IMG/VR virus record: IMGVR_UViG_3300042291_000228
Location: 1-64,000 of that record
Source of the DNA: a virus
Reading direction: 5' to 3' (one strand)
DNA: 64,000 nt
In this document: piece after piece, positions 7,411 through 15,006 of the stretch
Layout: each line of letters opens with the position of its first letter
How positions within the stretch are numbered: position 1 is the stretch's first letter
Made by a program: the position numbers and the translations under genes
The notes under the pieces: generated by a model
What the model was told of the DNA's origin: nothing
Database searches by the model: none
Seen by the model: the letters and a program-made list of their open reading frames with translations, nothing else

Positions 7411-8535
7411 TTATTTCTTTCTAAAAAGACTAAACCCTTCAAGTACCATACTGCCAGTATTAATTTTTCCGGCTGTCTGAACTTGTTTGGTCATTTGACC
7501 AAATGCTCCTGCACCTGCTGTTTTAGCAGAAGCTGCTGCTGTGCGTTTAGCACGTTTAGCAATAGCGCCTGGTGTTTGACTTAGTTGTCCTGCTACTTTA
7601 CCACCTGTTTTTGTAGGTGCGGCAGGCGCTGCTGGTGGTTCTGCGGCAGGTGCTGCATTTGGATTTCCAGGTTTAGCTGTATTTGTTTTGCTTACCGGTG
7701 CATTAGCCATTGTATTAGCTGGTGCTGCCGCTGTTGGTTCAGCTGCTGGTGCTTCAGGAGCCGCTGCCGCAGGCGCTGTTGGTTCTGCTGCTGGAGCAGG
7801 TGTAGCTGCTGGAGCTGCTGCCGGCGCAGCACCTGCTGCGGGTTTTGCTGCTGGAGCTGCCATTGATTTTTGTAGCAACTGTAAAATTCTTTGCTTGCCT
7901 TTTTTATCTAGCTTATCAATATTTGCTTTTACTTGAGTGTACATTGTTTGACCAGCCTGTGCTTGATCTTGACCTGCAAGTGCAGCGCCAGTTTTAGCAG
8001 CTGCCTGTTTTGCAACCGTACCTTGTATTGGCTTAGCTTGCGCTGTGCCTTTTGGTCCGGCCTTGTTGATATCTGTAGCACTAGGTGGAGTTGTAGCTCC
8101 CGCTGTTGGTGCTGGATCTTCATCGTCTGCTGCTCCAGCAGAACTACCTGCTGGTGTAGAACTGCCAACTACATTTGGATCGTTAAATGCTGATAATCCT
8201 TGAGATTGACCTGCTTTTACTCCCGCTAAAAAACCTTTGGGTTTTGTAGAAGTTCCGCCACTTCCTGCAGCAGGTTTTGCACCTGCTGCGCCACCGGCAC
8301 CTGCTGCTGCACCACCTGCTGCTGGATCTGCATCATCCCCTGCGCTGGCCACAGTAGCTTTACCTGCCTGAAATCCTTTTTTAGCTGCTGCGCCAAGTCC
8401 AGCAACACCACCTGCTACTGCTCCGACACCTTTAGCCAACGCACCTACACCTTTGCCCACAGCAGATCCAATTTTATTTAGAATTGGACCTTCGTCAAGT
8501 TGATGTGATTCAATTAATATTTCTTGTATTCTCAT
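7411..8535 (-). CDS. Ala/Pro/Gly-rich virion protein with capsid-targeting-like N terminus
   Basis: This 374-residue protein is mostly low complexity: Gly/Ala repeats around GVGALAKGVGAVAGGVAG, then long Ala/Pro/Glu stretches. The N terminus MRIQEILIESHQLDEGP resembles capsid-targeting peptides of T4 internal proteins (IPIII begins MKTYQEFIAEA). LIE/S and LDE/G both fit the gp21 prohead protease rule of Leu/Ile-x-Glu with cleavage after Glu. I infer a protein packed into the prohead and possibly ejected with DNA. Near residues 205-235 it carries a helical motif (KANIDKLDKKGKQRILQLLQ) resembling the C terminus of the gene upstream. The two genes are separated by one base, so they are co-transcribed and probably translationally coupled. 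Another possibility is a structural linker protein. Confidence 0.75.
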   Translation of the reverse strand: MRIQEILIESHQLDEGPILNKIGSAVGKGVGALAKGVGAVAGGVAGLGAAAKKGFQAGKATVASAGDDADPAAGGAAAGAGGAAGAKPAAGSGGTSTKPKGFLAGVKAGQSQGLSAFNDPNVVGSSTPAGSSAGAADDEDPAPTAGATTPPSATDINKAGPKGTAQAKPIQGTVAKQAAAKTGAALAGQDQAQAGQTMYTQVKANIDKLDKKGKQRILQLLQKSMAAPAAKPAAGAAPAAAPAATPAPAAEPTAPAAAAPEAPAAEPTAAAPANTMANAPVSKTNTAKPGNPNAAPAAEPPAAPAAPTKTGGKVAGQLSQTPGAIAKRAKRTAAASAKTAGAGAFGQMTKQVQTAGKINTGSMVLEGFSLFRKK

Positions 8536-8536
8536 A

Positions 8537-10039
8537 TCATGCTTTTCCTATTTGTTTGGTGAGATATTGTATCATGCGTTGTCGATCTTTAGTATTTAAC
8601 TGCATTATTGACTTTTTAATTTCTGCATATCCGCCAGTTGCCGCTTGAGCTGCAGGCTCAGAAGAGATTTTTAAATCTGCGTAGACTTTTTTCACTACAT
8701 CGTCGCCGACTCCAGCGCCAGTTAAAATTTTGGCTACTTCTTCGCTGTCTGTAGGGCTTCCAGCTTTTTGCCAGGCTGAATTTAATTTGTCAGCAGTGAA
8801 CTTAGTTGTTAAATTTTTACCAACAGTTTTTAGTTTGTTCATGCCTTTGGCGGCAGCACCTTTGATAAAATCCAATGGGCCTTCGTTCAATTGTTGCTGT
8901 GCGCAAACTCGATTGAACACCATGTAGATCTGACCTTCACTTAATTTTTTACCATTAGTAGTAAATCCTTCTTTTGCTGCTGGTTTTTCGCCTGCTGCGC
9001 CTGCTGCTTGACCAGCGGCTGCTCCACCAACAGCTGATGCTGCCTGTGTTAGGCCTTTGATCCACTGTAATAAACTATCATTGTTTAATGCAAGATCTTT
9101 TGCAGCACCTGCAATATCTTTCATTTGTGCTTTATAATCCGCAGAATGCACCATTCTGCCAAGTCGTTGAAGTTCAGTAAATGCTGTAGTATCTCCATTC
9201 TGCATGGCCTTTATTGCTGATCTAATTCCCGATGCTGCATCTGCATCAACAACAACATCGAACCCTTGAGTCATTTCAGTATGTTCCATACCAAACGAAC
9301 TCAACTTTCGTGTTGCCTTATAACTTATTGTTTCAAGTCCAGTATCACCAATTGGAATAGACTTTTCACGTAGGCCCGCAGCCCACTTACCAACACCAGC
9401 CATTGCGGCTGCTGTAATACCTGCAACAATACCTGCTGTTGCTCCACGTCCGATCGCGGTTGAAGCTTTTTGACCTTGTAGCAACCGGTCAGCAATATTA
9501 ACAATGCCCACGGCAATTGCAGTTCCTGTTCCAATGGCCAACACGCTTGCACCTACACCGCCTGCTACTGCAACACCCAATGCTGCGGCAACAGAGCCTG
9601 CAATACCCAGTAAGAATTTGTGTAGTTTAGGATTATTCTTGGCATACTCACCGTACTTGGCCAAACTAGCAGCTAGTTTTGGATTTTCAGCAGCAATCTT
9701 TGATTTGATCTCTTCAAATTTTTGATCAAATGCTTTAACTGGACTACTGTCCTGTAGCATGCCTCCAAACTTATTAAACCAAACATCACTGATTTTACCT
9801 GGAGCAGCTTTGGCAGCATCTAGGCCTTTGCCCAACATACTACGATCAGATCCTTTTTCAACAGCCGTGAATAGCTGTTGTATTTGATCAGGAGTTAATG
9901 CAACTTCACAAAGAACAGGATGTATTTCTTTTTCCCATTTAGTAAAGTAAGTATCTCCTTGACCAATGCTTTCAAATATACTTTTACGAGAAGTATATTC
10001 AGAAGTATCAGATGTCAGTAGTAGATTATGAATTTTCAT
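8537..10039 (-). CDS. Probable internal/ejected virion protein with hydrophobic Gly-rich centre
   Basis: At 500 residues this is a large unknown. Residues about 140-215 are strongly hydrophobic and Gly/Ala-rich (GIAGSVAAALGVAVAGGVGA and following) and could insert in or cross a membrane. Glutamate cleavage-like motifs occur near the N terminus (SIFE/S, about residue 23) and at QLNE/GPLDF (about residue 386), matching the T4 prohead protease rule. After the second comes a basic, Lys-rich stretch. The C terminus YAEIKKSIMQLNTKDRQRMI resembles a segment of the next gene. I infer a packaged protein, perhaps delivered into the host with DNA. It follows the 550-nt non-coding region. An AATAAATA box at 10070-10063 and an AAGG-type site precede its ATG. 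Confidence 0.75.
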   Translation of the reverse strand: MKIHNLLLTSDTSEYTSRKSIFESIGQGDTYFTKWEKEIHPVLCEVALTPDQIQQLFTAVEKGSDRSMLGKGLDAAKAAPGKISDVWFNKFGGMLQDSSPVKAFDQKFEEIKSKIAAENPKLAASLAKYGEYAKNNPKLHKFLLGIAGSVAAALGVAVAGGVGASVLAIGTGTAIAVGIVNIADRLLQGQKASTAIGRGATAGIVAGITAAAMAGVGKWAAGLREKSIPIGDTGLETISYKATRKLSSFGMEHTEMTQGFDVVVDADAASGIRSAIKAMQNGDTTAFTELQRLGRMVHSADYKAQMKDIAGAAKDLALNNDSLLQWIKGLTQAASAVGGAAAGQAAGAAGEKPAAKEGFTTNGKKLSEGQIYMVFNRVCAQQQLNEGPLDFIKGAAAKGMNKLKTVGKNLTTKFTADKLNSAWQKAGSPTDSEEVAKILTGAGVGDDVVKKVYADLKISSEPAAQAATGGYAEIKKSIMQLNTKDRQRMIQYLTKQIGKA

Positions 10040-10589
10040 TATTATTCCAAAGCCTTATACGTTATTTATTACAGATATGAGCTAAAGCTCATATTCGTTT
10101 TCGCTTGTCGCTCAACGAATTTTCTTTCTCTTAACATTGATTACATTAAGTGCGAAGCACTTTAAATATTATCTAGATTGTTCAGTCACACTTAGCCCTG
10201 ACGGGCTAAAAATGAACATTATCTGAGTTGCACAATGTCACATAGCGTTACAGCATTACCAAGGCGGTCGTCCGGTACCTTTAGCTGCGTCTTAATACGA
10301 CGGCGGGTCTGCAAATATACGCTAACATACTTACAGCCGTGGGTTCTTCACCCTCTTTTAGCCTTGAATAACTTTTTCTTGTACAGTAAACCGGTTCTAT
10401 TAGGCATATCCGATCATGGTCCTGTTAAGGATACTACTGTTACAACCCCTCTACCAAGTAGGGAATTCCATTGACTGCGATCCGAGATCCAGCTTTAAGG
10501 GCACACTTGCAACGCCGGTGCGGGCTTATTTGGCAGTTATTTGCCTGGATTTATTGAGCCTAGGTGTGCCTTGCGGCAGTGTGTGTTTG
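10040..10589. other. Hairpin-rich, relatively GC-rich region without a convincing gene
   Basis: I see no supported gene in 550 bp. There is an ATATGAGC/GCTCATAT hairpin (10075-10094, loop TAAA) and a 7-bp ATTCGTT/AACGAAT pair (10093-10120). AAGTGC/GCACTT forms a stem at 10148-10162 with loop GAA. TTAGCCC/GGGCTAA (10192-10209) is nested inside TGTTCA/TGAACA (10179-10218), and a long-range GGCACAC/GTGTGCC pair spans 10500-10570. The 10220-10590 part looks clearly richer in G+C than its neighbours. No stem is followed by a U run, so these are not ordinary terminators. It may be a structured RNA, the long leader of the 8537-10039 gene, or the remains of an element. The right end abuts a GIY-YIG nuclease gene. 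Confidence 0.6.
10063..10070 (-). promoter_or_regulatory. Probable late promoter for the 8537-10039 gene
   Basis: AATAAATA on the minus strand, one mismatch from the T4 late consensus, 23 nt before the ATG at 10039. Confidence 0.5.
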
Positions 10590-11024
10590 TTAAATTTTAG
10601 GTTTTTTGAGGATGTGTGAGCCGTGAACTCGAACCTGTATGTGACCGTTGTACCAGTCAGTTGATTCTAGAACTTTGTGTTTAAATTGTTCTCTTGCCTC
10701 GATGTAGCTGCATTCTGATTTGTTTTTGCAGTAGAATAGAATTTCTCTGGTGAAGTTTTCTTTGCCTAAGGCCTGTATGTCTGCTGTTAAAGCATCACTA
10801 GAACCATAATAGTCCTTCCAATCGCTTTCAATTTTGCCTCTAATTTTCTTTTTCTTCTTTTTGCCGTTCTTCAAAGTCACTGTTTTATAAGTGGTCTTTG
10901 CAAATTTAGCTAGTTTTTTGCCTATATATTTGCGCCCAGAGACGACATTTGTAATAAGATATACGAATCCGATATACTCTTCCGAGATTTCATCAACGAT
11001 TTTTTTCTTATATAACCATGTCAT
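10590..11024 (-). CDS. GIY-YIG family nuclease (Seg-like)
   Basis: This 144-residue protein has the GIY-YIG core near the N terminus. GFVYLITN (about 18-25) supplies the first strand and RKYIGKKLA (about 31-39) the second. A basic loop KNGKKKKKKIRGK and the downstream DWKDYYGSS with a Glu-bearing helix follow. Such proteins are endonucleases, either homing-type like T4 SegA-E or repair-type. The C terminus (STDWYNGHIQVRVHGSHI) is the substrate-side extension common in T4-like phages. It is the last gene of the gp55/gp47/gp46 operon and overlaps the preceding gene by 4 nt. That embedding favours a resident phage gene over a recent insertion. It directly borders the hairpin-rich non-coding region. 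Confidence 0.8.
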   Translation of the reverse strand: MTWLYKKKIVDEISEEYIGFVYLITNVVSGRKYIGKKLAKFAKTTYKTVTLKNGKKKKKKIRGKIESDWKDYYGSSDALTADIQALGKENFTREILFYCKNKSECSYIEAREQFKHKVLESTDWYNGHIQVRVHGSHILKKPKI

Positions 11025-11254
11025 CCCTTATGTATCTTAGGGGGCCTTCCTACCATGCCTTTTCTGGCTTGTTTTCGTATTTCTCGTTTTTCCTGTATTT
11101 CTACTCGTCGTATACTTGCCTGATCTCTAATTTCTGATAGTGCGTTTCTTGCCTTAATGCCTGCTTCGTCTGAATTTTTATATTCAAAACGATCCTGCCA
11201 TTTGAAATATTCCTGAAAGGCCTGGATCATTTTGTCGTGCGCTTCTGTGGTCAA
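11021..11254 (-). CDS. Small basic protein with AT-hook-like C terminus
   Basis: The product is 77 residues, mostly helical and charged (ALSEIRDQASIRRVEIQEKR). It ends in VGRPPKIHKG, which resembles the GRP core of an AT-hook that binds the minor groove of AT-rich DNA. I recognise no named family. The frame begins with TTG overlapping the stop of gp46 (TTGA), and GGAG lies 8 nt upstream. An in-frame ATG at 11230 is the alternative start and would give 69 residues. Sitting between a Rad50-type ATPase and a nuclease, it may have a DNA-binding role in recombination, but this is inference. Confidence 0.65.
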   Translation of the reverse strand: MTTEAHDKMIQAFQEYFKWQDRFEYKNSDEAGIKARNALSEIRDQASIRRVEIQEKREIRKQARKGMVGRPPKIHKG

Positions 11255-13029
11255 GCAACAATCTCCACATCGTTGCTGTAACTTGTAAATCCGTTCTCCT
11301 TGATAACTTTGAGCACGTGATTAACACGACTGGTTAGATCATCTCTATGCGAGATTAGGAAAACATTCTTGTTGCGTTCACGAGTCATCTTCTTGAGCAC
11401 AGCAATACTTGATTCAACTCCGCTGGCATCCATACCTGAATCCACAAGTTCGTCAATAAACAATAGATTAATAGCCTGGTATAGGTTTTCCCACACATCG
11501 CGGAATGCCCACGATAAGGATAGAATCAGTCTGTTACGTTCACCCCTACTGAGATTGTCAAAGTCTAGATCCTGTCCCAACTGTGTGATAATTACAGTGA
11601 GATCATTTTGAAATTCTACAGTGTGCGGCAGGCCAATCTTGTCTAGATAATAGGTCAATCGTTGATTGAGATAGGCTAAGTTTTGATCAATTATGCGTTT
11701 ACGGATAAAACTGTCTTTGTTGGTTAACAACTTGTGTAAAAACTCTTGATGATCTTTGATTCTGATTATCTCATTAAGATTGTCATAGTCAATGACCTGA
11801 ACTGCGGTGTGTTTTAATTCTTCAATCTGTTCAAGATAGGGATTGGTTTCGCCTGCTTTGATCTCTATGTCACGTTCGAATCCGCTGAGTGTATTTTTGT
11901 GATTCAACGCCTGTTCTAGATTGTCGTAGATCACTGCGGGCATTTCACCTAGTTCACCTAACTTTTTAACAGCATCAGTATGTTCCAACAATTGTGTATT
12001 AGTTGCTAATGCCTGCAAGGCAGTTTCTTGCAGATCTTTACGTTTCTTTTCTAATAACGCTACCTGTTTGTCATCGTGAAAACCTTGTCCACAACTATAA
12101 CAGGTATGATTTTCTAAACTAGCAATGTCTGCTTTAAGTTTATCCATCTCTTTGATTTCTCTAGATTCGTCTAGCTCGCACCGTTTGATCCAGCTAGTGA
12201 GATCGTTGATAGCCTTACGTTTCGTGTTGTAGACATCTAATGCTCTATGTGCGGCAATTTCTTGATCGATATCTATGTCTAGAAGCTTTTCAATTGCTCT
12301 GGCAAGATTAGTGATGCTGGTTTCATTTTGCTCTTCCCACATCTTTTGTTTACGTTCTAGTGACTCTATGCTTTGTTGTATGCGATCGTTAGATATTTTT
12401 ATAGTTTCAATCTTGGTATTTTCTGTAACTATAGAATCCTTGCTGATCTTGATTAATTCTTTAAGAGCCTCGGCTTTTTCACTCAACAAGGTAATACCTA
12501 GTAGTTGTTCAATGATGGCTCGTTGATCCGCAGCCTTCATCGACAGAAACGGTTCTGTGTAAGTGTTTAAGGCCACAAGATGTTTAAACATGTCATGAGT
12601 CATACCAAATACATCTTCGATGGATTTTTGTGTTTCTCTACTGTCGCCTTGACTTTCATCTTGATCTAGATTTTCTTGTTCTCGTCCATTAACAGTAAAC
12701 TTTAAAACGTTGGGCTTACGACCTCTTTCTATGTGATAGTCAACTCCATCCTTTTCAAAACTCATAGTAACCAACATGCCTTTGCCGTTGATTTTGTTTA
12801 CAAGATTATCTTTCTTGATGTTTGTCAGTGCATTGCCGTAGATGGCATAGCTGAGACCGTTGATAATAGTAGTTTTACCTGTGCCATTTCGAGCTCCACT
12901 GTCGTCGCCACCTAGGTCAAGGTTTTCGCCTAAGACCAAAGTAAGTTGTCCGCGATCAAAATCAATAGCCTGTGTTTGTGCGCCCACACTCATGAAATTG
13001 CGCACGGTTAAATTTTTAATCTTAATCAT
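11251..13029 (-). CDS. 46: Recombination endonuclease subunit gp46 (Rad50/SbcC-like ATPase)
   Basis: With gp47 this makes the T4-type Mre11-Rad50 complex that resects DNA ends for recombination-dependent replication and host DNA degradation. Visible motifs in order are Walker A (GARNGTGKTT, about residues 46-55), a coiled-coil arm, the zinc hook TCYSCGQGF (about 307-315), and the returning coil. The ABC signature (NLSRGERNRLILSL) and Walker B (LLFIDELVDSGMD) come near the C terminus. The length of 592 is close to T4 gp46 (560). It overlaps gp47 upstream by 4 nt (ATGA) and the small basic gene downstream by 4 nt, so the trio is co-translated. Confidence 0.95.
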   Translation of the reverse strand: MIKIKNLTVRNFMSVGAQTQAIDFDRGQLTLVLGENLDLGGDDSGARNGTGKTTIINGLSYAIYGNALTNIKKDNLVNKINGKGMLVTMSFEKDGVDYHIERGRKPNVLKFTVNGREQENLDQDESQGDSRETQKSIEDVFGMTHDMFKHLVALNTYTEPFLSMKAADQRAIIEQLLGITLLSEKAEALKELIKISKDSIVTENTKIETIKISNDRIQQSIESLERKQKMWEEQNETSITNLARAIEKLLDIDIDQEIAAHRALDVYNTKRKAINDLTSWIKRCELDESREIKEMDKLKADIASLENHTCYSCGQGFHDDKQVALLEKKRKDLQETALQALATNTQLLEHTDAVKKLGELGEMPAVIYDNLEQALNHKNTLSGFERDIEIKAGETNPYLEQIEELKHTAVQVIDYDNLNEIIRIKDHQEFLHKLLTNKDSFIRKRIIDQNLAYLNQRLTYYLDKIGLPHTVEFQNDLTVIITQLGQDLDFDNLSRGERNRLILSLSWAFRDVWENLYQAINLLFIDELVDSGMDASGVESSIAVLKKMTRERNKNVFLISHRDDLTSRVNHVLKVIKENGFTSYSNDVEIVA

Positions 13030-14036
13030 AGGTCGTTGTATATCTCCAACAGCAGACTCTTTTCAAAGGTACCGCTGTCAATGGCGTTTATCTGATTCAT
13101 CACAATGGTATCTACACTTTCAAAATTAATATCGATGGGTGTTGAGTTGGCATCAACTTCAACTTTTTCCGGAATCAACATAAGCTCTCGCAGTTTGTAC
13201 TGGGGCACAAATGTTTCTTTGATGAAATTTGCTTCTTCAAAACTGAGAGGCAAGTCAATGGTCACACGACAGTGCATACGTTCTCGTAGCAATTGATCTG
13301 GCTTGTCAATAATTTGACTCAGTTTATATGTTCTAAAGGTAGGCTGTCCGGGCCAAGACTTAAACTCAGGTGAGCCCCCCCACTCTAGCATCATCATACC
13401 ACGATCATCGTCACCTGCATCTGCATAGTTGTGCGGAAAAGCATTACCAATGTAATGAATATTTCTACTGTGTTGACGTTTGTGAAAGTGCCCTGTAAAC
13501 ACATATTCCTGATTTACAAAATGTCCAGATTGAATTGTGCCGTGATCAGGCATCTGTATCATGGCATTCATATAAAAGCTAGGCAATTCCAAATGTCCGA
13601 ACATATATCTGCTTTTGATATTAGGAATATCTCGCCACTCGTCAGCAACTAGCCAAGGCATAATAGTAACATCGCCTAGAGTTAGTGTTTCTCTAATTGG
13701 AATAATATTAGGAAACAGGCGCATAAACTCTACTGAGTTAATTTCACGCTTGTCTTTGTAGAACAGGTCGTGATTGCCTAGAATGAAATAGACTTTTTCA
13801 AAACTTTGACTTAACTTTTCTAAGTTGCTGACAGTATAGTTCATAGTACTAACATCTGTAGTGCTACGATTATGATGCCAGTCACCTAGAAAGATTGCAG
13901 TTTCGCAACCTTGTGCTTTTGCAGTATCACAAAACCAAGAAACAAAATCTTCGCAATCTTGATTATGTGTGCGACTGCCACCTTTTAGTCCAAAATGTAT
14001 ATCAGTAAAACAAGCTACTTTTTTAAATAGGTTCAT
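13026..14036 (-). CDS. 47: Recombination endonuclease subunit gp47 (Mre11/SbcD-like)
   Basis: This is the nuclease partner of gp46, a metallophosphoesterase that processes DNA double-strand ends. The five phosphoesterase motifs are clear: FTDIHFG (about residues 10-16), FLGDWHHN (about 50-57), ILGNHD (about 86-91), the FGHLELP segment, and FTGHFHKRQ (about 180-188), which supply metal-binding Asp, His and Asn. The 336-residue length matches T4 gp47 (339). It ends in an ATGA overlap with gp46 and starts 41 nt after gp55. A purine-rich AAGGAGATTC lies just before the ATG. Confidence 0.95.
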   Translation of the reverse strand: MNLFKKVACFTDIHFGLKGGSRTHNQDCEDFVSWFCDTAKAQGCETAIFLGDWHHNRSTTDVSTMNYTVSNLEKLSQSFEKVYFILGNHDLFYKDKREINSVEFMRLFPNIIPIRETLTLGDVTIMPWLVADEWRDIPNIKSRYMFGHLELPSFYMNAMIQMPDHGTIQSGHFVNQEYVFTGHFHKRQHSRNIHYIGNAFPHNYADAGDDDRGMMMLEWGGSPEFKSWPGQPTFRTYKLSQIIDKPDQLLRERMHCRVTIDLPLSFEEANFIKETFVPQYKLRELMLIPEKVEVDANSTPIDINFESVDTIVMNQINAIDSGTFEKSLLLEIYNDL

Positions 14037-14077
14037 AGAATCTCCTTAGTTATTGTAACATATATACAACAACTAGG

Positions 14078-14935
14078 TCAATCCCAATCACTACCATCCA
14101 CTGAACTAGTACTCACTGCACCGCTGACTCCGTTTCCGCTGTTCTGTCGAGTCCAACTTGGATTCATTCCATTCATTTCTAAAATATCATCTCGGATATT
14201 TTGATTGCGTTTTTCAATGTTGATGATCCTAACAAAACTGTTGGTAACAGCAGCAGTATAGTAGGCAAAAGGATTGTCCGATTTACTTTCATCGAACTGT
14301 AGGCCGATTTGAGTAAGCTGTAAGATGGCCTGCCCACGCATTTCGTCGTTGTAGGTATACCCTCTAACATTGCCACGAGTGGCATATCTTTCACAGAGTT
14401 TAATAAACATACGAGCTAGATTGTTAGTCATTTGTCCATGTTCTTTGTTGAACTCGCCATCGAGTAATCCACCTTTCCAATGGCTTTTTCCCACGCAGAT
14501 TAAATTATCGTTGTCATCAAACTTCCAATGTTGGAATGGTGGAAAATTTACCTTGTCGTGACTGTCTGCGGTATTTTTCAAAGTCTTTTTACGACCTGGC
14601 GCTAGCGGAATATGATCAAAGGTCATTACACGAAATACCAAATCTTGCTTTTGTACCTTGCGATAGTCCACTTCGAATTCTTTAATGGATATTTTCTTAC
14701 CACCTGCAATCACTGCTGCTTCGTGAGCCTGTTTTGCCATTTTTATAGCTCTATTTCTTTTGGCTTCTGCCACGGTTCTTACATTGATTTTTGCAAGATT
14801 AACAACAATAAGATCGTATTCGCTGTATTCGGGCAGAGTAAAACTACAGTAGGTATTTTTACTAAGATGTATTTCTCGGAGCAAATCCTTGTTGGTAAGG
14901 TATTTGATCTTGGGAGGCTGAGCAATGATAGTCAT
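14078..14935 (-). CDS. 55: Late-transcription sigma factor gp55
   Basis: gp55 replaces host sigma factor on RNA polymerase and recognises the TATAAATA late promoters seen in this window. The C-terminal half carries the sigma-like part: NNLARMFIKLCERYA, then YNDEMRGQAILQLTQIGLQF, and NPFAYYTAAVTNSFVRIINI, which matches region-2-type helices of T4 gp55. At 285 residues it is about 100 longer than T4 gp55 (185). The extra N-terminal part includes NKDLLREIHLSKNTY and a stretch ending KNTADSHDKVNFPPFQHWKF. An AAGGAATAA site precedes the ATG. It is divergent from the baseplate operon across a 71-nt gap. Confidence 0.9.
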   Translation of the reverse strand: MTIIAQPPKIKYLTNKDLLREIHLSKNTYCSFTLPEYSEYDLIVVNLAKINVRTVAEAKRNRAIKMAKQAHEAAVIAGGKKISIKEFEVDYRKVQKQDLVFRVMTFDHIPLAPGRKKTLKNTADSHDKVNFPPFQHWKFDDNDNLICVGKSHWKGGLLDGEFNKEHGQMTNNLARMFIKLCERYATRGNVRGYTYNDEMRGQAILQLTQIGLQFDESKSDNPFAYYTAAVTNSFVRIINIEKRNQNIRDDILEMNGMNPSWTRQNSGNGVSGAVSTSSVDGSDWD

Positions 14936-14979
14936 TAAATGTTATTCCTTTTAGTAATATAATAGCACATTTTATAAAG

Positions 14980-14987
14980 AATAAATA
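14980..14987 (+). promoter_or_regulatory. Probable late promoter of the baseplate operon
   Basis: AATAAATA on the plus strand, 19 nt before the ATG at 15007, in the gap between gp55 and the baseplate genes. It is one mismatch from TATAAATA and fits the short late-leader layout. Confidence 0.6.
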
Positions 14988-15006
14988 GACAAAACGGATA
15001 TTAATT

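Noticed and set aside
7585-7936. Cys/Trp-rich and Ala/Gly-rich frames opposite the Ala/Pro-rich gene
   Set aside because: They are frames opposite a low-complexity gene; composition follows from GCT/GCA repeats.
10192-10218. TTAGCCC/GGGCTAA stem as a terminator
   Set aside because: No U run follows in either direction.
10348-10407. 19-codon basic reading frame on the minus strand in the non-coding gap
   Set aside because: Very short, weak ribosome binding site, and no sign of conservation that I can judge.
10625-10645. T-arm-like GGTTCGAGTTC on the minus strand, suggesting a tRNA or tmRNA 3' end
   Set aside because: It lies within the GIY-YIG coding sequence, and no acceptor stem, D-arm or CCA end can be fitted around it.
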